Shown: positions 24,190 through 35,539 of the stretch, piece after piece | Layout of the letters: every line of letters starts with the position of its first letter | Numbering within the stretch: the stretch's first letter is position 1 | NCBI GenBank assembly: GCA_029747015.1 | Contig: JAKOGI010000833.1 | Coordinates: 124,001-188,000, forward strand | DNA length: 64,000 bases | Source of the DNA: Carnegiea gigantea | Taxonomy: Eukaryota > Streptophyta > Magnoliopsida > Caryophyllales > Cactaceae | Reading direction: 5' to 3' | Made by a program: the position numbers and the translations under genes | Notes under the pieces: generated by a model | What the model was told of the DNA's origin: nothing | The model's input: the letters and a program-made list of their open reading frames with translations, nothing else | Database searches by the model: none

Positions 24190-25501
24190 ACGTCTTCTGC
24201 ATCTAATGTGATTTTTCCTTCCTTTACAAGTTGCATGACTTGTTTCTAGAATGCCATGCACTTCTTTATAGGGCTGCTAATGATCTTGTGATACATGCAG
24301 TATTTTAGATCACTGGTTCTTCCAACTTCTTCAGGACGCTCTGATTGTTAAAGTTTTACAAGTCCCTTATCAAGAAGTTTGTTCAACATTTTCGGCTCAT
24401 CAGACTTAGAATATGGATATTCATTCTCTTCAGAATCTTTGAGCATGGAGTTTCTATCTCTTGGCCATGTCATTAATCTATTATTATTTAGCTGTCTTCC
24501 ATGGTAACAATTATAAACTCCATATTATGAGCCCATATTGCCGCTTCATAGAATGTCTTAGGCTTGTTCACTTACAAAGCATATAGTATATCCCAATCCA
24601 TCCCTTGAGCACACATCTCAGTAATAGAGGTTTCAAACAAGTAGTCTTTACACTTCAGGGAGAGTGCACACTAATGATTAATGTAATTAGTGATAGGCTC
24701 AATATTTTGTTGCCTAGTGTTAGTCAATTCTGCTATGCTGACTATGCAGTGCATGCTATAAAAGTGATTTAGGAACTCACTTTCCAATTTTCCCGATCTA
24801 TTAATGGACCCCGAAGCAAGGTCTGTATACCAATTGATAGCAATACCTTTAAGAGATCGCATAAATTGTTTCACCAAGAGGTCATCTTCTGTACCAGCAT
24901 TGTTGCAAGTCTTGATAAAGTGCGTAATATGCTGCTTGGGGTTCCCCTTGCCGTCAAATTGTTGGAATTTTGATGGTTGGTAGCCATCAGGCATGCAAAG
25001 TGCATCAATTCTTTTTGTATGAGGTATCTTATGCAAGTGAGAATCTCCTCCTAGATGGGCCTTCAGCGTGCCAGCTATCAAGTTTGGAATTTGTTCAACT
25101 AACATTGAGGTTAAGGTTGAATCGTTCTTTGGTTTGCGTTCATCGTCATACTCTTTCTGTGATTGGACTCTTTGTCAGAATCTTCACTACTTGAGCCTTT
25201 GTTAGATGCTTCAGATGAGCGATTGCCCAACTTTTTTTGTCAAGTCAACAGTTCACTTGTTTTGACGCTTGATTTGTTCCTTTAAAAGTAGATCTAGCAT
25301 GACCTTCATGTCAGCCAGTTGTTCCTCCAAGTCAGCAGCCTCTATCACCATGACTGGTATGATGATAGTGTCAGAGGATTCGACTTTAGCTTGTGAGAAA
25401 AGTAAATCCTTTGGAAATTTTGTCGGAGAATCAGTGCTACTATAGTCATCATTCCTCATAAAAAGGCTGAAAGATAGGATTGGGGTAGGCTTGAAATTCA
25501 T
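24190..25501 (-). pseudogene. Ty3/Gypsy-type gag of the TR-GAG element
   Basis: Reading right to left, 25253-25501 gives an N-terminal part ending in a coiled-coil-like stretch (AADLEEQLADMKVML). The 144-codon open part at 24671-25105 gives the capsid core: GYQPSKFQQFDGKGNPKQH, CNNAGTEDDLLVKQFMRSL and INWYTDL. Shifted frames below 24671 continue with EMCAQGMDWDILYAL and ERPEEVGRTSDLKYCMYH, the usual C-terminal continuation of this gag. Gag packages element RNA. There is no visible protease or RT after it. Frameshifts separate the three parts. Confidence 0.85.
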
Positions 25502-25900
25502 CCACCTTGTGGGGTAGAGTCCTCCTTATATTGAAGACGTCAAGAGATTTTAGTTTAAAATTATAAAGATAAATAGTTTGACTGACTTCATCAATAGGCA
25601 AATTTGAGCCAAAGTTTTGATTTTTCCATGACTAAAAAGCTAGAGTCATGATTTGTTGCTCTTAGGCAATTGAGGTAGCTACTTTGGTCATGCTCTTAGT
25701 AATTACTCGAGTGCTTCGATTGTTAAATGTAATACTTGCCTTCGTGGATTCTTTAAATGCAAATTCAAAAGTCTTCCTCTTCGAAGATTGAGGGATGTGT
25801 TATTAGGGGCCATGTCTTTTTCAAAGGAGTATAAGATTTTTTTTCTTTTTTGGGAGAAAGATATGATAGGAAAATATGGCCTACTGCGTGTGCCAAAATT

Positions 25901-26557
25901 TATAAACACAAATTTCTAGTCTAAAATTAAATAAGACAAGAGATATAAACAAATTTAATTTGTATAAATTTAAGGAAATATGGGTAAAATTTCTGTATAT
26001 TTATTACAAGATGAACAACGAAACAATTCCCTTGATTCGATCTTTAATTCGTACTTGACAGAGGTCTAACTGCTTGAATCTCAATCAAGTTAGCTTATTT
26101 GACTTCCTTTATATAAAATTGAATGAATTTGATCTTGAAAGATGGCCTAAGAGGCTTAATCGCAATCAAGATGAGTTTTCTTTGATCTCAAAAGTAGACA
26201 GCATGTGTTTAAGGTGCTTGTTGTCTCCTTCTAGAAAAAGGGTGCTTGAGTTTAAGCCTTCAGAATTCCTTGGAAGTGAATGAGTTTTTCCTTCCCTTGA
26301 ATAGGAGAGAGTGATATTCTATTTATAGGGAAATCGTACCAGGGTTTGCAACTTGGTTGTCTTCTTGGGCTATTAATTGAGCCTTTGACTTGATAGCCAA
26401 TTTGGCTTTTGACTTGATTCTCGTTTGGGATGCGACTTAGAAATTATTTTTGCCCATTTGCTTAAATAAATAAAATTAAATTAACAGGTTGAACTGAAAT
26501 AATTAATTTATATTTATTTCTGATGTCTCACATTTTATTAAAATTTTAGTGCCTACA
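25901..26557 (-). repeat. 5' LTR of the TR-GAG element
   Basis: It pairs with 20297-20968. In element orientation it begins TGTAGGCACTAAAA at 26557. Just downstream (about 25880-25900) the minus strand reads TTTTGGCACACGCAGTAGG, in the position of a primer binding site. Which tRNA it would match I cannot say. Confidence 0.85.
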
Positions 26558-26802
26558 CAGTGTTCCTGTCATGTGATGTTCATTTTATCATCCATATTCA
26601 TATTTTTCAATTAGGGTCTCCCGACCAATTCATGGGGAATTATTGCTCTTTTGGGGAGTTCAATGTCAAGTCTACCTATCATTTTGCAGGGGACTTTTAA
26701 AAGGGTTGTGCTTTTATCTTCTTCTCCCACGGGTCAATACGAAGGAAGATTTGTAAGTTGAAGCTGCCTCCAAGAATCAAATTGTCTAAGAGAAAGGATT
26801 GT
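26558..26802 (+). pseudogene. LINE block 2: region after the reverse transcriptase
   Basis: Readings FQLGSPDQF, GEFNVKSTYHFAGD (cf. GxFTVKSAY) and KLKLPPRIKL (cf. WKLKVPPKIKHF) match the segment between RT and RNase H of plant LINEs. They continue the LINE interrupted at 20,296. The block ends at the MITE. Confidence 0.75.
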
Positions 26803-27591
26803 GCTATGTTTGGTAAATAGCTTTTTGGATCCAAAAGATCGTTTTAAAGGAAAATAACCCTTTTACTTTGGATTGTTTGGTGAATTAACTTTTTAGGTAG
26901 CTTTTTATACCCACAAAGCTCTTTTACAAAAAGGTCTTTATGATAGCTTTTTCAATGAGCTGTTTGATGTTTATCTCTAAATGACCACATTGACCCTAAC
27001 AATTTTGACAAAATTGCATCAAATTTATTATACAAATGCCATTTGGAAATGGTAGATGCTTATTTTTAGACTTTTCAATTTATTTTTTTCCCTTCTTTTA
27101 GGACAAGAGTTACAAATTGTCATGGTGCCTAAGTTAATGTTTTTCACTTTAATACTTTCTTAAATTTAGCAAATAATTTATGTTAATTAGTCTTACATGA
27201 TAAAAAAATTATTTTTGTACCACATAAATTTCAATTGTTCATAAAAAGGAAAATAAATTTAACATTAAAAATGTATTATGATTATAAATACTAAAATTTG
27301 GAAGAGGAATAAATATAACTTTATATATCACATAATTTCTAATTCATAATTCACATTGAAAAGAAAAATAAATATGTAAATAGAAATTATATTGTCTAAA
27401 AAATAATGAAAATTGGATATAGGCATAAGTGGAATTTTACAAATTAACTTTGCTAGAAATAACTAACATTTCGCCCGACACTTTTTCAGAAAAGCTAGTC
27501 CAATTAGAATAATAATAATTAATACAATCAGCTAACAGCTAACAATTAATGCAATAAGATAACATCTAATAGCTAATTGCCAAATATGGCC
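26803..27591. mobile_element. AT-rich MITE with hAT-like inverted ends
   Basis: The left end reads GCTATGTTTGGTAAATAGCT. The reverse complement of the right end reads GGCCATATTTGGCAATTAGC. These imperfect inverted ends resemble the widespread plant hAT-type terminus. The 789-bp interior is non-coding, with AGCT-rich ends. LINE sequence flanks both sides. A perfect 8-bp target duplication was not found. Confidence 0.6.
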
Positions 27592-28004
27592 TGTATCTCT
27601 GATTTGGCCCATAATATTAATATTGCTCGATTGATAAATGATTTTTAATGAATTACTGTATCTGGGGTAGTCGAATAAATAGCTAAACATGTGTTTTTAT
27701 TTGTCCTTTGGCATTTGTGACTGTTTGGCACTGATAAGTGGTAGTTTCAATGGTGCTTGAGGAGAAATTACAGATGCTGATCAAGCCGGTGGATCTAGAG
27801 TTGTCGGGTGATTAAATCAGTTCATCTCTAGGAAATCTAATTATGTCCCTTCACGCATGGGGTTGAAGGCCCTGGATTTTGTGAGAAGTTATATCAAGGC
27901 CAGATATAAGCTAGAGGTGGTAGCTACTGTTCTTTCTTTACAGTGGTGTGCGCCAGTTGGGGAGCTATTAAAGCTCAATTCAATATTAGGTAAGTAGCGA
28001 GTCA
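27592..28004 (+). pseudogene. LINE block 3, up to the RNase H start
   Basis: Most of this block is too decayed to read, but near 27943-27990 the frame gives WCAPVGELLKLNS, matching the WxPPxxGxxKLNxDG start of the LINE RNase H domain. The Gypsy element begins directly after it. Confidence 0.6.
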
Positions 28005-29047
28005 TGTGGAGTAAACTCCAAGCTTGGACTTATTCTCACAGGCAAGGACCTTGAACCAAATAGGCTCAATGTTGACTTTGGGTCAAGGACGAGGTCCTCC
28101 TAGTTCGAGAAGGTCCAAATAAGCTTAGAAAAGGTGGTTGGGATATTAGTAGCCCTAAATAAGGAGCATAGCTACTTTATCCTCTAAAATCACCTCATTA
28201 GGTCATTCTTTATTTTCTGAGTAGAATACCTCATCCCACTTCTAGCTCAGTTTTGGAAGGGCAAATAGGCTCTAATGTGGACAAGTTATATATGTGCGTA
28301 TTGCCTCAGATGTCTAACTTCTATCAAGTTATAGAACATCTCCAAACTTCAAGTAGCGAGGAAGATATGGACTAAAAACTGAGCAAGGTAGTGCAGGATC
28401 TGGAATTGTATATTTTTTTATTAAGAAGTTAATTAGGCTAGAACATGGATGAATTAAGGGCTAATATTTCTTAGACAGCTGGCAGACTTCTCTAAGAGCC
28501 ACTCATAGGATAATCTCTCCATAACTCATCCAATTGAGGCAGTGGACGACTCCTCTAATCACTACTGCAGCCAAATTCCAGCTCACCTATATTCTAGCTA
28601 ACCCCTTTAAAATTGCACCACTAGTTAGGATTTTATTAGTAAATTTCCTTATAATCCTGCTAGTTAGTGCATGACTTGGAAAGGGGGGTACTCTTCTATA
28701 TATTTGCTCCATCTTTGTAATATTTCTCAGACTTAGATTAATGATATGAGAGCTTGATACTTAATATTTTCTCAAAATCTCAAATTTGTTTCTCTCTAAT
28801 GAAGGCGGTGAAATTGAGTTCATCCCTTTAATTTCATCCTTGGTGCCTTAACTTTAGAGTATTAAAGGGTGGATGATTTATCTCTTTTGTTCAATTATTT
28901 TCAAGTTTGAATCAATCACTAGAAGATTTATGATTCTTCTCTCCCTCTCCCTCTCTTGGCTTTCTTGGGGGAGATTAATCTTCATGAACATCTGGGCTCA
29001 TCATCAAGCGTTAATACCTTTATTTGGTCGAAAAAGACACCGATGAT
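28005..29047 (+). repeat. 5' LTR of the Gypsy element
   Basis: Starts TGTGGAGTAAACTCC and matches 33771 onwards through shared words such as CTCAATGTTGACTTT, GTAGCCCTAAATAAGGAGC and CACCACTAGTTAGGATTTTA. The right border is approximate. Confidence 0.85.
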
Positions 29048-29050
29048 TCA

Positions 29051-29064
29051 TTTAATATCAGAGC
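29051..29064 (+). other. Primer binding site of the Gypsy element
   Basis: TTTAATATCAGAGC is a degraded form of the TGGTATCAGAGC site complementary to initiator tRNA-Met, at the expected place after the 5' LTR. Confidence 0.6.
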
Positions 29065-29559
29065 AAAAAATTCATTCATCTTGGGAAGCATCAAATCCAT
29101 CAATCTTCGTGTTTGATTTGCTTAAATTCCGCTCTTTTCTATAATATTTTTAACTTCAGTTCTCTTTCTCTAGATCTCTTATTTAGTCCGCAAAGAACCC
29201 TAAAATAGCTAAAACACAAACCCCAACCCAAACACATCACAAAACTTTACAAGAAAAACTAAAAACCAATAAAACACCAAACTAGAAATTTGGCACTGCC
29301 ACTGCATGTCACTTGGCATGCCCATGCCGAAATCCTGCATTTTGGAATTTTGATCCATATATTTTCCATGACATACTCATGCTATTTAGCACGACCGTGT
29401 CACCCTCCTACACTCAAAAAAAATTTTCATAGATTTGGCACGACCTTCCCGTGCCCCGAAGCACAATCGTACCCCTCCTTGTTTCTCATTTTCTTGCTTG
29501 TGCCACCCCCGGCATGCTCGTGCTTCCCTTATTCCCATTTGTTACCGCCTTTCAACCTT

Positions 29560-30660
29560 TAAACAACTACCAACCATAGCCAATGAGGGAGATGCTTCTC
29601 ACTCTAAAGGCATTCTTCCTGAACACACCCACAACATAAGGAGAGATGGGGCTATTATTGAGCTTTAAGAACAAGTAAGCAAGCTCACTAAAAGCTTGAA
29701 CAAGTAAGGGGATCTACACAACAAAACCCTTACCGTTGAGGTTATGATGCTAATTCTATTGACATCACATACTCATGCTCTCATGAAAATTTTAATGACG
29801 TAGAGCGGGGGCCTAGAAAAAGAAGACATCCAAGTGAAGACCTTAGAGATCTCAAAATTAAGGCTTTGGAATTTGATGGTAATCTTAACAGGAGAATTTT
29901 CTCGATTGGGTGCAAGCTATTGACAGGATCTTTGAACTCAAATGTATAATGATGAAAAGTCCTTCATTAGCCACTCTTAAATTGAAGGGATATGCTTCAC
30001 TATGGTATAAGAACTTGAGGAAGAGTAGGTCCAGAGAATCCAAATCAAAAATCAAAACTTGGTTCAAGCTCAAAAAGCATGTGGATAAGAGATTTCCATC
30101 CCCTTCTTACAAATAAGAACTTTGCCTAAAGATAACTCTTAACTAATAGAATCTAAAGGTAAAAGGGTATGTTAGGGAGTTTGAACAACTTCAAATAAGG
30201 GTTGGCTAGTATGAAGAACCCAAACTCAAGATTGCTAGGTTTATTATGGAGTTATCTCCAAGCATTACTAATAAGGTAGATCTACAACCTTAATTATCTT
30301 TTGATGATGTGTACTACCTAGCTATCAAAGTTAAAAAGTAACTGAAGGTTCAAAAACCCTTTCAAACCACTTCCTCTATTTGGCCTCAAACACCCCCAAG
30401 GTTTATTATTCCTATAACAAAGTTGACACTATCGTTACACCCATCAAACCCCTTGACAAGGGTAAAGAGATTGCTAGTGAACAACCAAAGACGTTGGAGG
30501 GTAAGAAATACTTTAAATGCCATGGTTGTGGACACTTCAAAGTAGATTTTCCTAACCAAAGAACCCTCACTATTGAAGAAGTGGAAGAAATCTAAACTAT
30601 TGAGGAAGCAACTAGTGAAAAGGAAGTTAAAAATAAGGATCAAACTTTGGTCACTTCAGA
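29560..30660 (+). pseudogene. Gag of the Gypsy element
   Basis: The open part 29910-30116 reads AIDRIFELK and LKGYASLWYKNLRKSR, the capsid core of plant Ty3/Gypsy gag. Near 30505-30560 a zinc knuckle reads YFKCHGCGHFKVDF, where the first and last Cys of CCHC have become Tyr and Phe. Frameshifts occur before 29910 and after 30116. The leader upstream (29290-29560) encodes no recognised domain. Confidence 0.8.
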
Positions 30661-30717
30661 TACGAGTGAACTCTTGGTAATTCAAAGAGCACTCCATGTC
30701 CAAGAAGCTCCTTCTAA

Positions 30718-31071
30718 ATGAAGCTAAACAGACAAATCTTTCATACTCGATGCACTATTGGAGGCACGGTGTGTGAACTTATCATTGATGGAGTGAATTA
30801 CACGAATGTGGCTGGTACAAAAGTCATTAACAAGCTTCAATTACCCACCAAGGAGCATCCTACCCCTTATTCTCTTCAATGGCTTAAGCAAGGAAGCAAG
30901 GTAATCATTTTTAAGCAAGCTCTTATTGCATTTTTGATTAGCCCATATTGTGGTGAGATACCATGTGATGCCCTTTTAATGGATGCAAGTTACTTATTAC
31001 TTGGTAAGCCTTGGTTGTTTGATAATCATGTGATTCATAATGGGCATTCTAATACATATATATTCAAATAA
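30718..31071 (+). pseudogene. Protease domain of the Gypsy element
   Basis: A 117-codon open stretch reads CTIGGTVCELIIDGVNYTNV and ends near LLLGKPWLFDNHVIHNG, the usual retropepsin-to-RT linker of plant Gypsy elements. The active-site Asp is present, but the motif DGGS/DSGA reads DGVN, so activity is doubtful. Confidence 0.8.
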
Positions 31072-31249
31072 AACGGTCATAATCTGCTTTGACCCCATTA
31101 CCCCCATAGAGGCCTCTCAAATTTAAATCAGGAAAGGGAAGTGATAACATTCTTTTTATGAGTGAAATACGGATAAAGAGAGCCATTAGTAAGAGCAAGC
31201 GTTTATTTTCCTAGTAGAATCAAACACATGTGAGGAAGTGAAACTCATG

Positions 31250-32510
31250 CATCCCCTAGCAAAATCACTCTTAAGAGAGTTTATGGACGTATTTTCCAAT
31301 GATTTACCCCCTGGCTCCCTCATTGAAAGGAATTGAGCACCAAATTGATCTTCTACCGGGTTCTCCTTACCAAACAAGCCGGCCTATAGGTGTAATCCTA
31401 AAGAGTCAAAAGAGCTTCAACGACAAGTCCAAGAGTTACTTGAGCGTGGGTACATTAGGGAAAGCTTGGGTCCATGTTCGATTCCCGCCCCTTTGGCACC
31501 TAAGAAAGATAACACTTGGCATATATATGTTGATTCTAGGGACATAAATAGCATCACCATCAAGCATTGATTCCCTATTCCTTGATTGGAAGATATGCTT
31601 GATGAGTCACATGGTCACAAGGTCTTTTCCAAAATATACCTTTGGAGTGGTTACCACCAAATGAGGATAAAGGAAGGAGATGAACAAAAGATCATTTTTA
31701 AGACCAAGTTTAGGGTTGTATCAGGGGCTTGCGATACCTTTTGATCTATCTAATGCTGCTAATACCTTTAAGAGGCCCGTGAATAAGGTCCTAAGGCTAT
31801 TCATTGGGAAATTTTTGGTGGTGTATTTTGATGATATCTTAGTGTACGTTTGAGATGTGGCGTCTCATATAGAACATCTTTCACAAGTGTTCCAAGTGTT
31901 GAGGTAACAAAAGTTATATGCCAAGCTTGATAAGTGGAAACTTTTTACTCCTCAAGTTGTTTTTCTTGACTATATTATATTCGGTGAGGGAATTCAAGTT
32001 GATAAATCTAAGGTTGAGGCTATTAAGAGTTGGCCTACTCCCACCTCCATCACGAAAGCTTGAAGCTTCTATAAGTTTGCCTCTTTCTATCGCTGATTTA
32101 TTAAAGAGTTTAGCTCCGTTATCGCTCCTTTAACTGTATGCATGAAGAAAGAAAGCTTTGACTGGACAAAGGCCGCCCAAAGGGCCTTTGAAATGATGAA
32201 GGATAGGCTATGTTGGCTCCTATCTTGGTTCTTCTTAACTTTAATCTTCTTTTTGAAGTTGATTATGATGCTAGTAGCGTTGTAATTGGAGTAGTTCTTA
32301 CTCAAGTCAAGCACCCTCTAGCCTTCTTTAGTGAGAAATTCAATGGTTCAGGGCTCAACTACTTCACTTATGACAAGAAATTCTATGCCATTGTTAGAGC
32401 CATAGAACATTGGAGCTATTACCTCAAGCCCAAACCCTTTGTGCTCCATTCGAATTGCAAGGCAATGTCCTACATCAATGGTCAAAATAAGTTGAACACA
32501 AGATAGGCAA
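31250..32510 (+). pseudogene. Reverse transcriptase and RNase H of the Gypsy element
   Basis: Motifs in order: [13 protein letters not shown] near 31640-31685, VYFDDILVY at 31821-31847 (catalytic Asp pair intact), then VDKSKVEAIKSWPTP near 31998-32042. Next comes RNase H with FEVDYDASSVVIGVVLTQ near 32250-32310 and FFSEKFNGSGLNY. Stops and shifts occur between SGYHQ and FDDI, after FDDI and at 32506. The family copies RNA to DNA in virus-like particles; this copy cannot. Confidence 0.88.
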
Positions 32511-32574
32511 AATAGGTCGAGTTCCTTCAATCTTTCACCTTTTCTTACAAGCATAAGAGTGGGAAAGAGAATGT

Positions 32575-33770
32575 GTGGTCAATGCATTATCAAGGAGGTA
32601 TGCTCTTCTCTGGATCCATGAGGCTAAGTTCCTTAGATTCCATTCCATCAATGCTCTATATAAAGAAGAGGAAAACTTCAAGGATGTGGTAGAGGATCCC
32701 TTTACCTTTGGCTCTTTCACTCTACAAGATGGTTTCCTCTTCAAAAAAACAAGCTTTGCTTTCCTAATTGTCCTCTAAGGGACTTGACTGTTAAGGAGGC
32801 TCATAGAGGAGCCTTAGCTAGTCACTTTGGTATTAACAAGACTCTTGAGATACTCAAGGAACATTTTTATAGGCCCAAGATGGATAGGGATGTTCATAAG
32901 GTGATCACAAGGTGCAATATTTATCACATGGCTAAGAGTTACTTCCATCATGGCCTCTACCATCCTCTTTCAGTTCCTATAAGGCTTTAGGATAACATTA
33001 GCATGGGCTTCATTGTGACCCTCCCAAGGACATTAAGGGGAAGAGATGCTATCAAGGCGGTATTAAATCGATTCTCCAAGATGGCTCAGTTCATTACTTG
33101 CCACAAAAGTGATAATGTTACCTGCATTGTGAACCTTTCATTCCTAGAAATTGTGAGGCTCCATGGTATTCTAAGAACCATCATCTTGGATACGGATACC
33201 AAATTTCTATCTCACTTTTGCAGATCCTTATGCAGAATATTGGGGACTAAGTTGCTCTTTAGCACTACTTGCCACCCTCAAACTGATAGACAAATGGAGT
33301 GACAAATAGAAATCTCACAACCTTACTAAGGGATATGGTGAGTAAAAGTTTGAGTGATTGGGATGTCAAGCTTGCTCAGACCGAATTATCTTACAATCGA
33401 GCTTCTTTTCATGCTACCTCATTCTCCTTTTAAGATGTGCTATGGTCGTAACCCTCTTACTCCCATTGATCTTACTCCCATATCTCAAGAATCAAAGGTG
33501 AGTTTTGAGGCCAAAACAAGAGCTAATGAGATGAAGAGGCTACATGAGCAAGTGAGGGCACACATTGAGAAAGTGAATGAGCAATATAAGCTTAAGGCCA
33601 CCAAGAACCGCACTCATCTTGGGTTTCAAGCTGGGAGATCTTCGGTGGTTACACTTGAGGAAAGAAAAGGTTCCTATCAAGGAGGAAGAACAAGCTTATG
33701 GCTAGAGGAAATGATCCACACAAGTGGTGCAAAAGGTGGGGGAGAATGCTCTTTAAGGGGGAGAGGTTGA
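32575..33770 (+). pseudogene. Integrase of the Gypsy element
   Basis: The HHCC-like zinc region reads SHFGINKTLEILKEHFYRP near 32820-32880 and then ITRCNIYHMAK. The catalytic core reads MGFIVTLPRT (first Asp of the usual MDFI replaced by Gly) and ILDTDTKFLSHF, then a TTCHPQTDRQME end, around 33003-33302. The last open frame (33354-33770) reads FKMCYGRNPLTPIDL and a basic tail. Stops at 32988-32990 and 33300-33302 break it. Confidence 0.88.
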
Positions 33771-34800
33771 TGCAGAGCAAACTCTAAACTTGGACGTACT
33801 CTCACATGTAAGGGTCTTGAACTAAGTAGGCTCAATGTTGACTTTAGGCCAATGACTAGGTCCTTCTAGGTCAACATTGACTTGGGACTCTTGAAGAGAT
33901 CCAAGAAGGTTAGAAAAGGTGGTTGGACAATTAGTAGCCCTAAATAAGGAGCTTAGCTACTCTATCATCCAAAACCACCTCACTAGCTCATTTTCAGTTT
34001 TTTAGGTAGAACACCTCATCTCGCTTCTAGCTCAGTTTTGAAAGGGCAAAGCAGCTCTAATTTTGACAAGTTATATATGTGCGAATTGTTGCAGATGTCT
34101 AGTTTCCATCAAGGTATAGAATATCTTCAAACTCCAACAATAGAGGACAATAGGAGATAGAAATCAAGCAAGGGTTAGTACAGGGTCTAGAATTGCATTT
34201 TTTTATTAAGCAGTTAATTAGGCTAGCAAATGGATGAATTAAGGGCTAATATTTCTTGGACAGTTGGTGGACTCCTCTAAGAGCCACCTACAGGAAAATC
34301 TCCCTATGACTCATCCAATTGACGCAAGGATGGCTCATCCAATCTAGCCTTAATTCTAACTCACCTATATTCTAAATAACCCCTTTAAAATTGCACCACT
34401 AGTTAGGATTTTATTGGTTAATTTCCTTGTAATGCTATTGGTTAGCGCATGACTTGGGAAAGGGGTACTCTCCTATTTATTTTCTTGATCCTTATAATAT
34501 TTCTCAAACTTGAATTAATGATATGAGAGATTGATGCTTAGTATTTTCTAAAAATTTAAAATTTCTTTATCTCACTAGGGAGGGTGGTGAAATTGAGTTC
34601 ATCCCGTTAATCTAATCTTTAGTGTCTTGGTTTTAGATGATTAAAGGACAGGGTGATTTATCTCTTTTGTTTAATTATTCTCAAGTTTGAATCAATCACA
34701 AGAAGATTTGTAGTTTTTATCTCTCTCTTAGGTTTCCTTAGGGGAGATTGATCTTCATCAATAGCTGGGGCTCATTATCAAGGGTTTATACCTTTATTTA
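33771..34800 (+). repeat. 3' LTR of the Gypsy element
   Basis: Begins TGCAGAGCAAACTC directly after the purine run AAGGGGGAGAGG (33754-33765), the polypurine tract. It is diverged from the 5' LTR by many substitutions and small indels. Confidence 0.85.
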
Positions 34801-35200
34801 TCGGCCATGGGGTGGACTTTGCGATTAAAGTTTTGGTGGGTGATAGGATGATCTTAGATGTGAAACAGGGACAGGGTTTCAAGGAACCAAAGATGAAAAA
34901 GGCCAAGGAGTGCAGCTTTTGCCTCCAGTGAGGATACGATGCGGGCTATCATAGTATTGTCATTAAAGGCGACACTATAACCCTTAAGACTAAGTTAAAG
35001 AGGAAATCTAATTTAAACAATGCTTTAAGTTTATTTGCTGATGAAATTTTATTGCTTTATGAATTGTTTCATTTTATTTCATGGTCAAATGTTAAGTGAA
35101 AGGGGGAACATAGTAGCTCATTCTTTAACCCATATTCAATCTTTTAAAGTTGACGAGAAACTTTAATTATAGGATGGTCCCGAGTCTAGTTAAGACTTCG
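34800..35200 (+). pseudogene. LINE block 4: RNase H body and 3' end
   Basis: Shifted frames read KAKECSFCLQ, GYDAGYHSIVIKGDTIT, SLFADEILLLYELFHFISW and RGNIVAHSLTHIQSF. These match the EA..A, GY..V.VE.D and VxRxxNxVAHxLA steps of the LINE RNase H. The ORF is thus continuous with 27,592-28,004 if the Gypsy element is removed. The 3' UTR end is uncertain (about 35.2 kb). Confidence 0.75.
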
Positions 35201-35382
35201 TGGTTATTAGTTAGCATAAGTATATTGATATGGTTAATATATGACCGCCATGCCTCTTTTGATAATTATAATTAAAATATCCATAATGTATACATATGAA
35301 ATATCTAGAATTACAAGATAAAATGTATTAATGAATATTTTATAAATTGTTTTAACTAAGATTTTAAGATAGCCTGTGTGTA

Positions 35383-35523
35383 TAAACAAATTCAATTGAG
35401 GCTAGAGAGGAATGAATAGTCATGTATTCTCATTGCCTTGCCACAATGCAATGTCATATACAACGAATCATATCTAAAGATAACATACAATGTCATATAC
35501 AATTAAATAATTATCTGTTAACA
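35383..35523 (-). repeat. 3' LTR of the Copia element (shortened)
   Basis: It matches the other LTR at both ends (GTTATCT...GTATATGA words and ACAAATTCAA) but lacks about 70 bp from its middle. Confidence 0.8.
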
Positions 35524-35537
35524 CTCCCTCTCAAGTT
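35524..35537 (-). other. Polypurine tract of the Copia element
   Basis: On the minus strand CTTGAGAGGGAG precedes the LTR start TGTTAACAG, the classic Copia layout. Confidence 0.8.
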
Positions 35538-35539
35538 GG

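Larger units (their letters stand above)
20297..26557 (-). mobile_element. Non-autonomous LTR retrotransposon with gag only (TR-GAG type)
   Basis: Two direct LTRs (20297-20968 and 25901-26557) enclose a 4.9-kb interior oriented on the minus strand. The interior has a Ty3/Gypsy-type gag next to the 5' LTR, then about 3 kb without pol, filled by three tandem arrays and an AT/GT microsatellite. A polypurine tract abuts the 3' LTR. Absence of protease, RT and integrase means it would need another element's enzymes. The flanks on both sides read as the same LINE, so it inserted into that LINE. A target-site duplication is not clear. Confidence 0.85.
28005..34800 (+). mobile_element. Decayed Ty3/Gypsy LTR retrotransposon
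   Basis: Two LTRs of about 1.03 kb (28005-~29047 and 33771-~34800) enclose gag, protease, reverse transcriptase, RNase H and integrase in Ty3/Gypsy order, all on the plus strand. A primer binding site follows the 5' LTR and a purine tract precedes the 3' LTR. Every domain carries stops, shifts or lost key residues. No chromodomain is visible after integrase. The element splits the LINE inside its RNase H domain. Exact 3' LTR end and target duplication are uncertain. Confidence 0.9.
16200..35200 (+). mobile_element. Old LINE (L1-type plant retroposon) split into four blocks by nested insertions
   Basis: Blocks of one LINE occur in correct order on the plus strand. Block 1 (16,200-20,296) has the ORF1 zinc knuckle, endonuclease and reverse transcriptase. 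Block 2 (26,558-26,802) has the post-RT GEFNVKSTY and KLKLPPRIK motifs. Block 3 (27,592-28,004) ends with the start of RNase H (KLNS after WCAPVG). Block 4 (34,800-35,200) has the RNase H body and its end (RGNIVAHSL). They are separated exactly by a TR-GAG LTR element, a MITE and a Gypsy element. All frames carry many stops and shifts, so the LINE is the oldest layer. No clear poly-A tail was seen at its 3' end. Confidence 0.8.
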
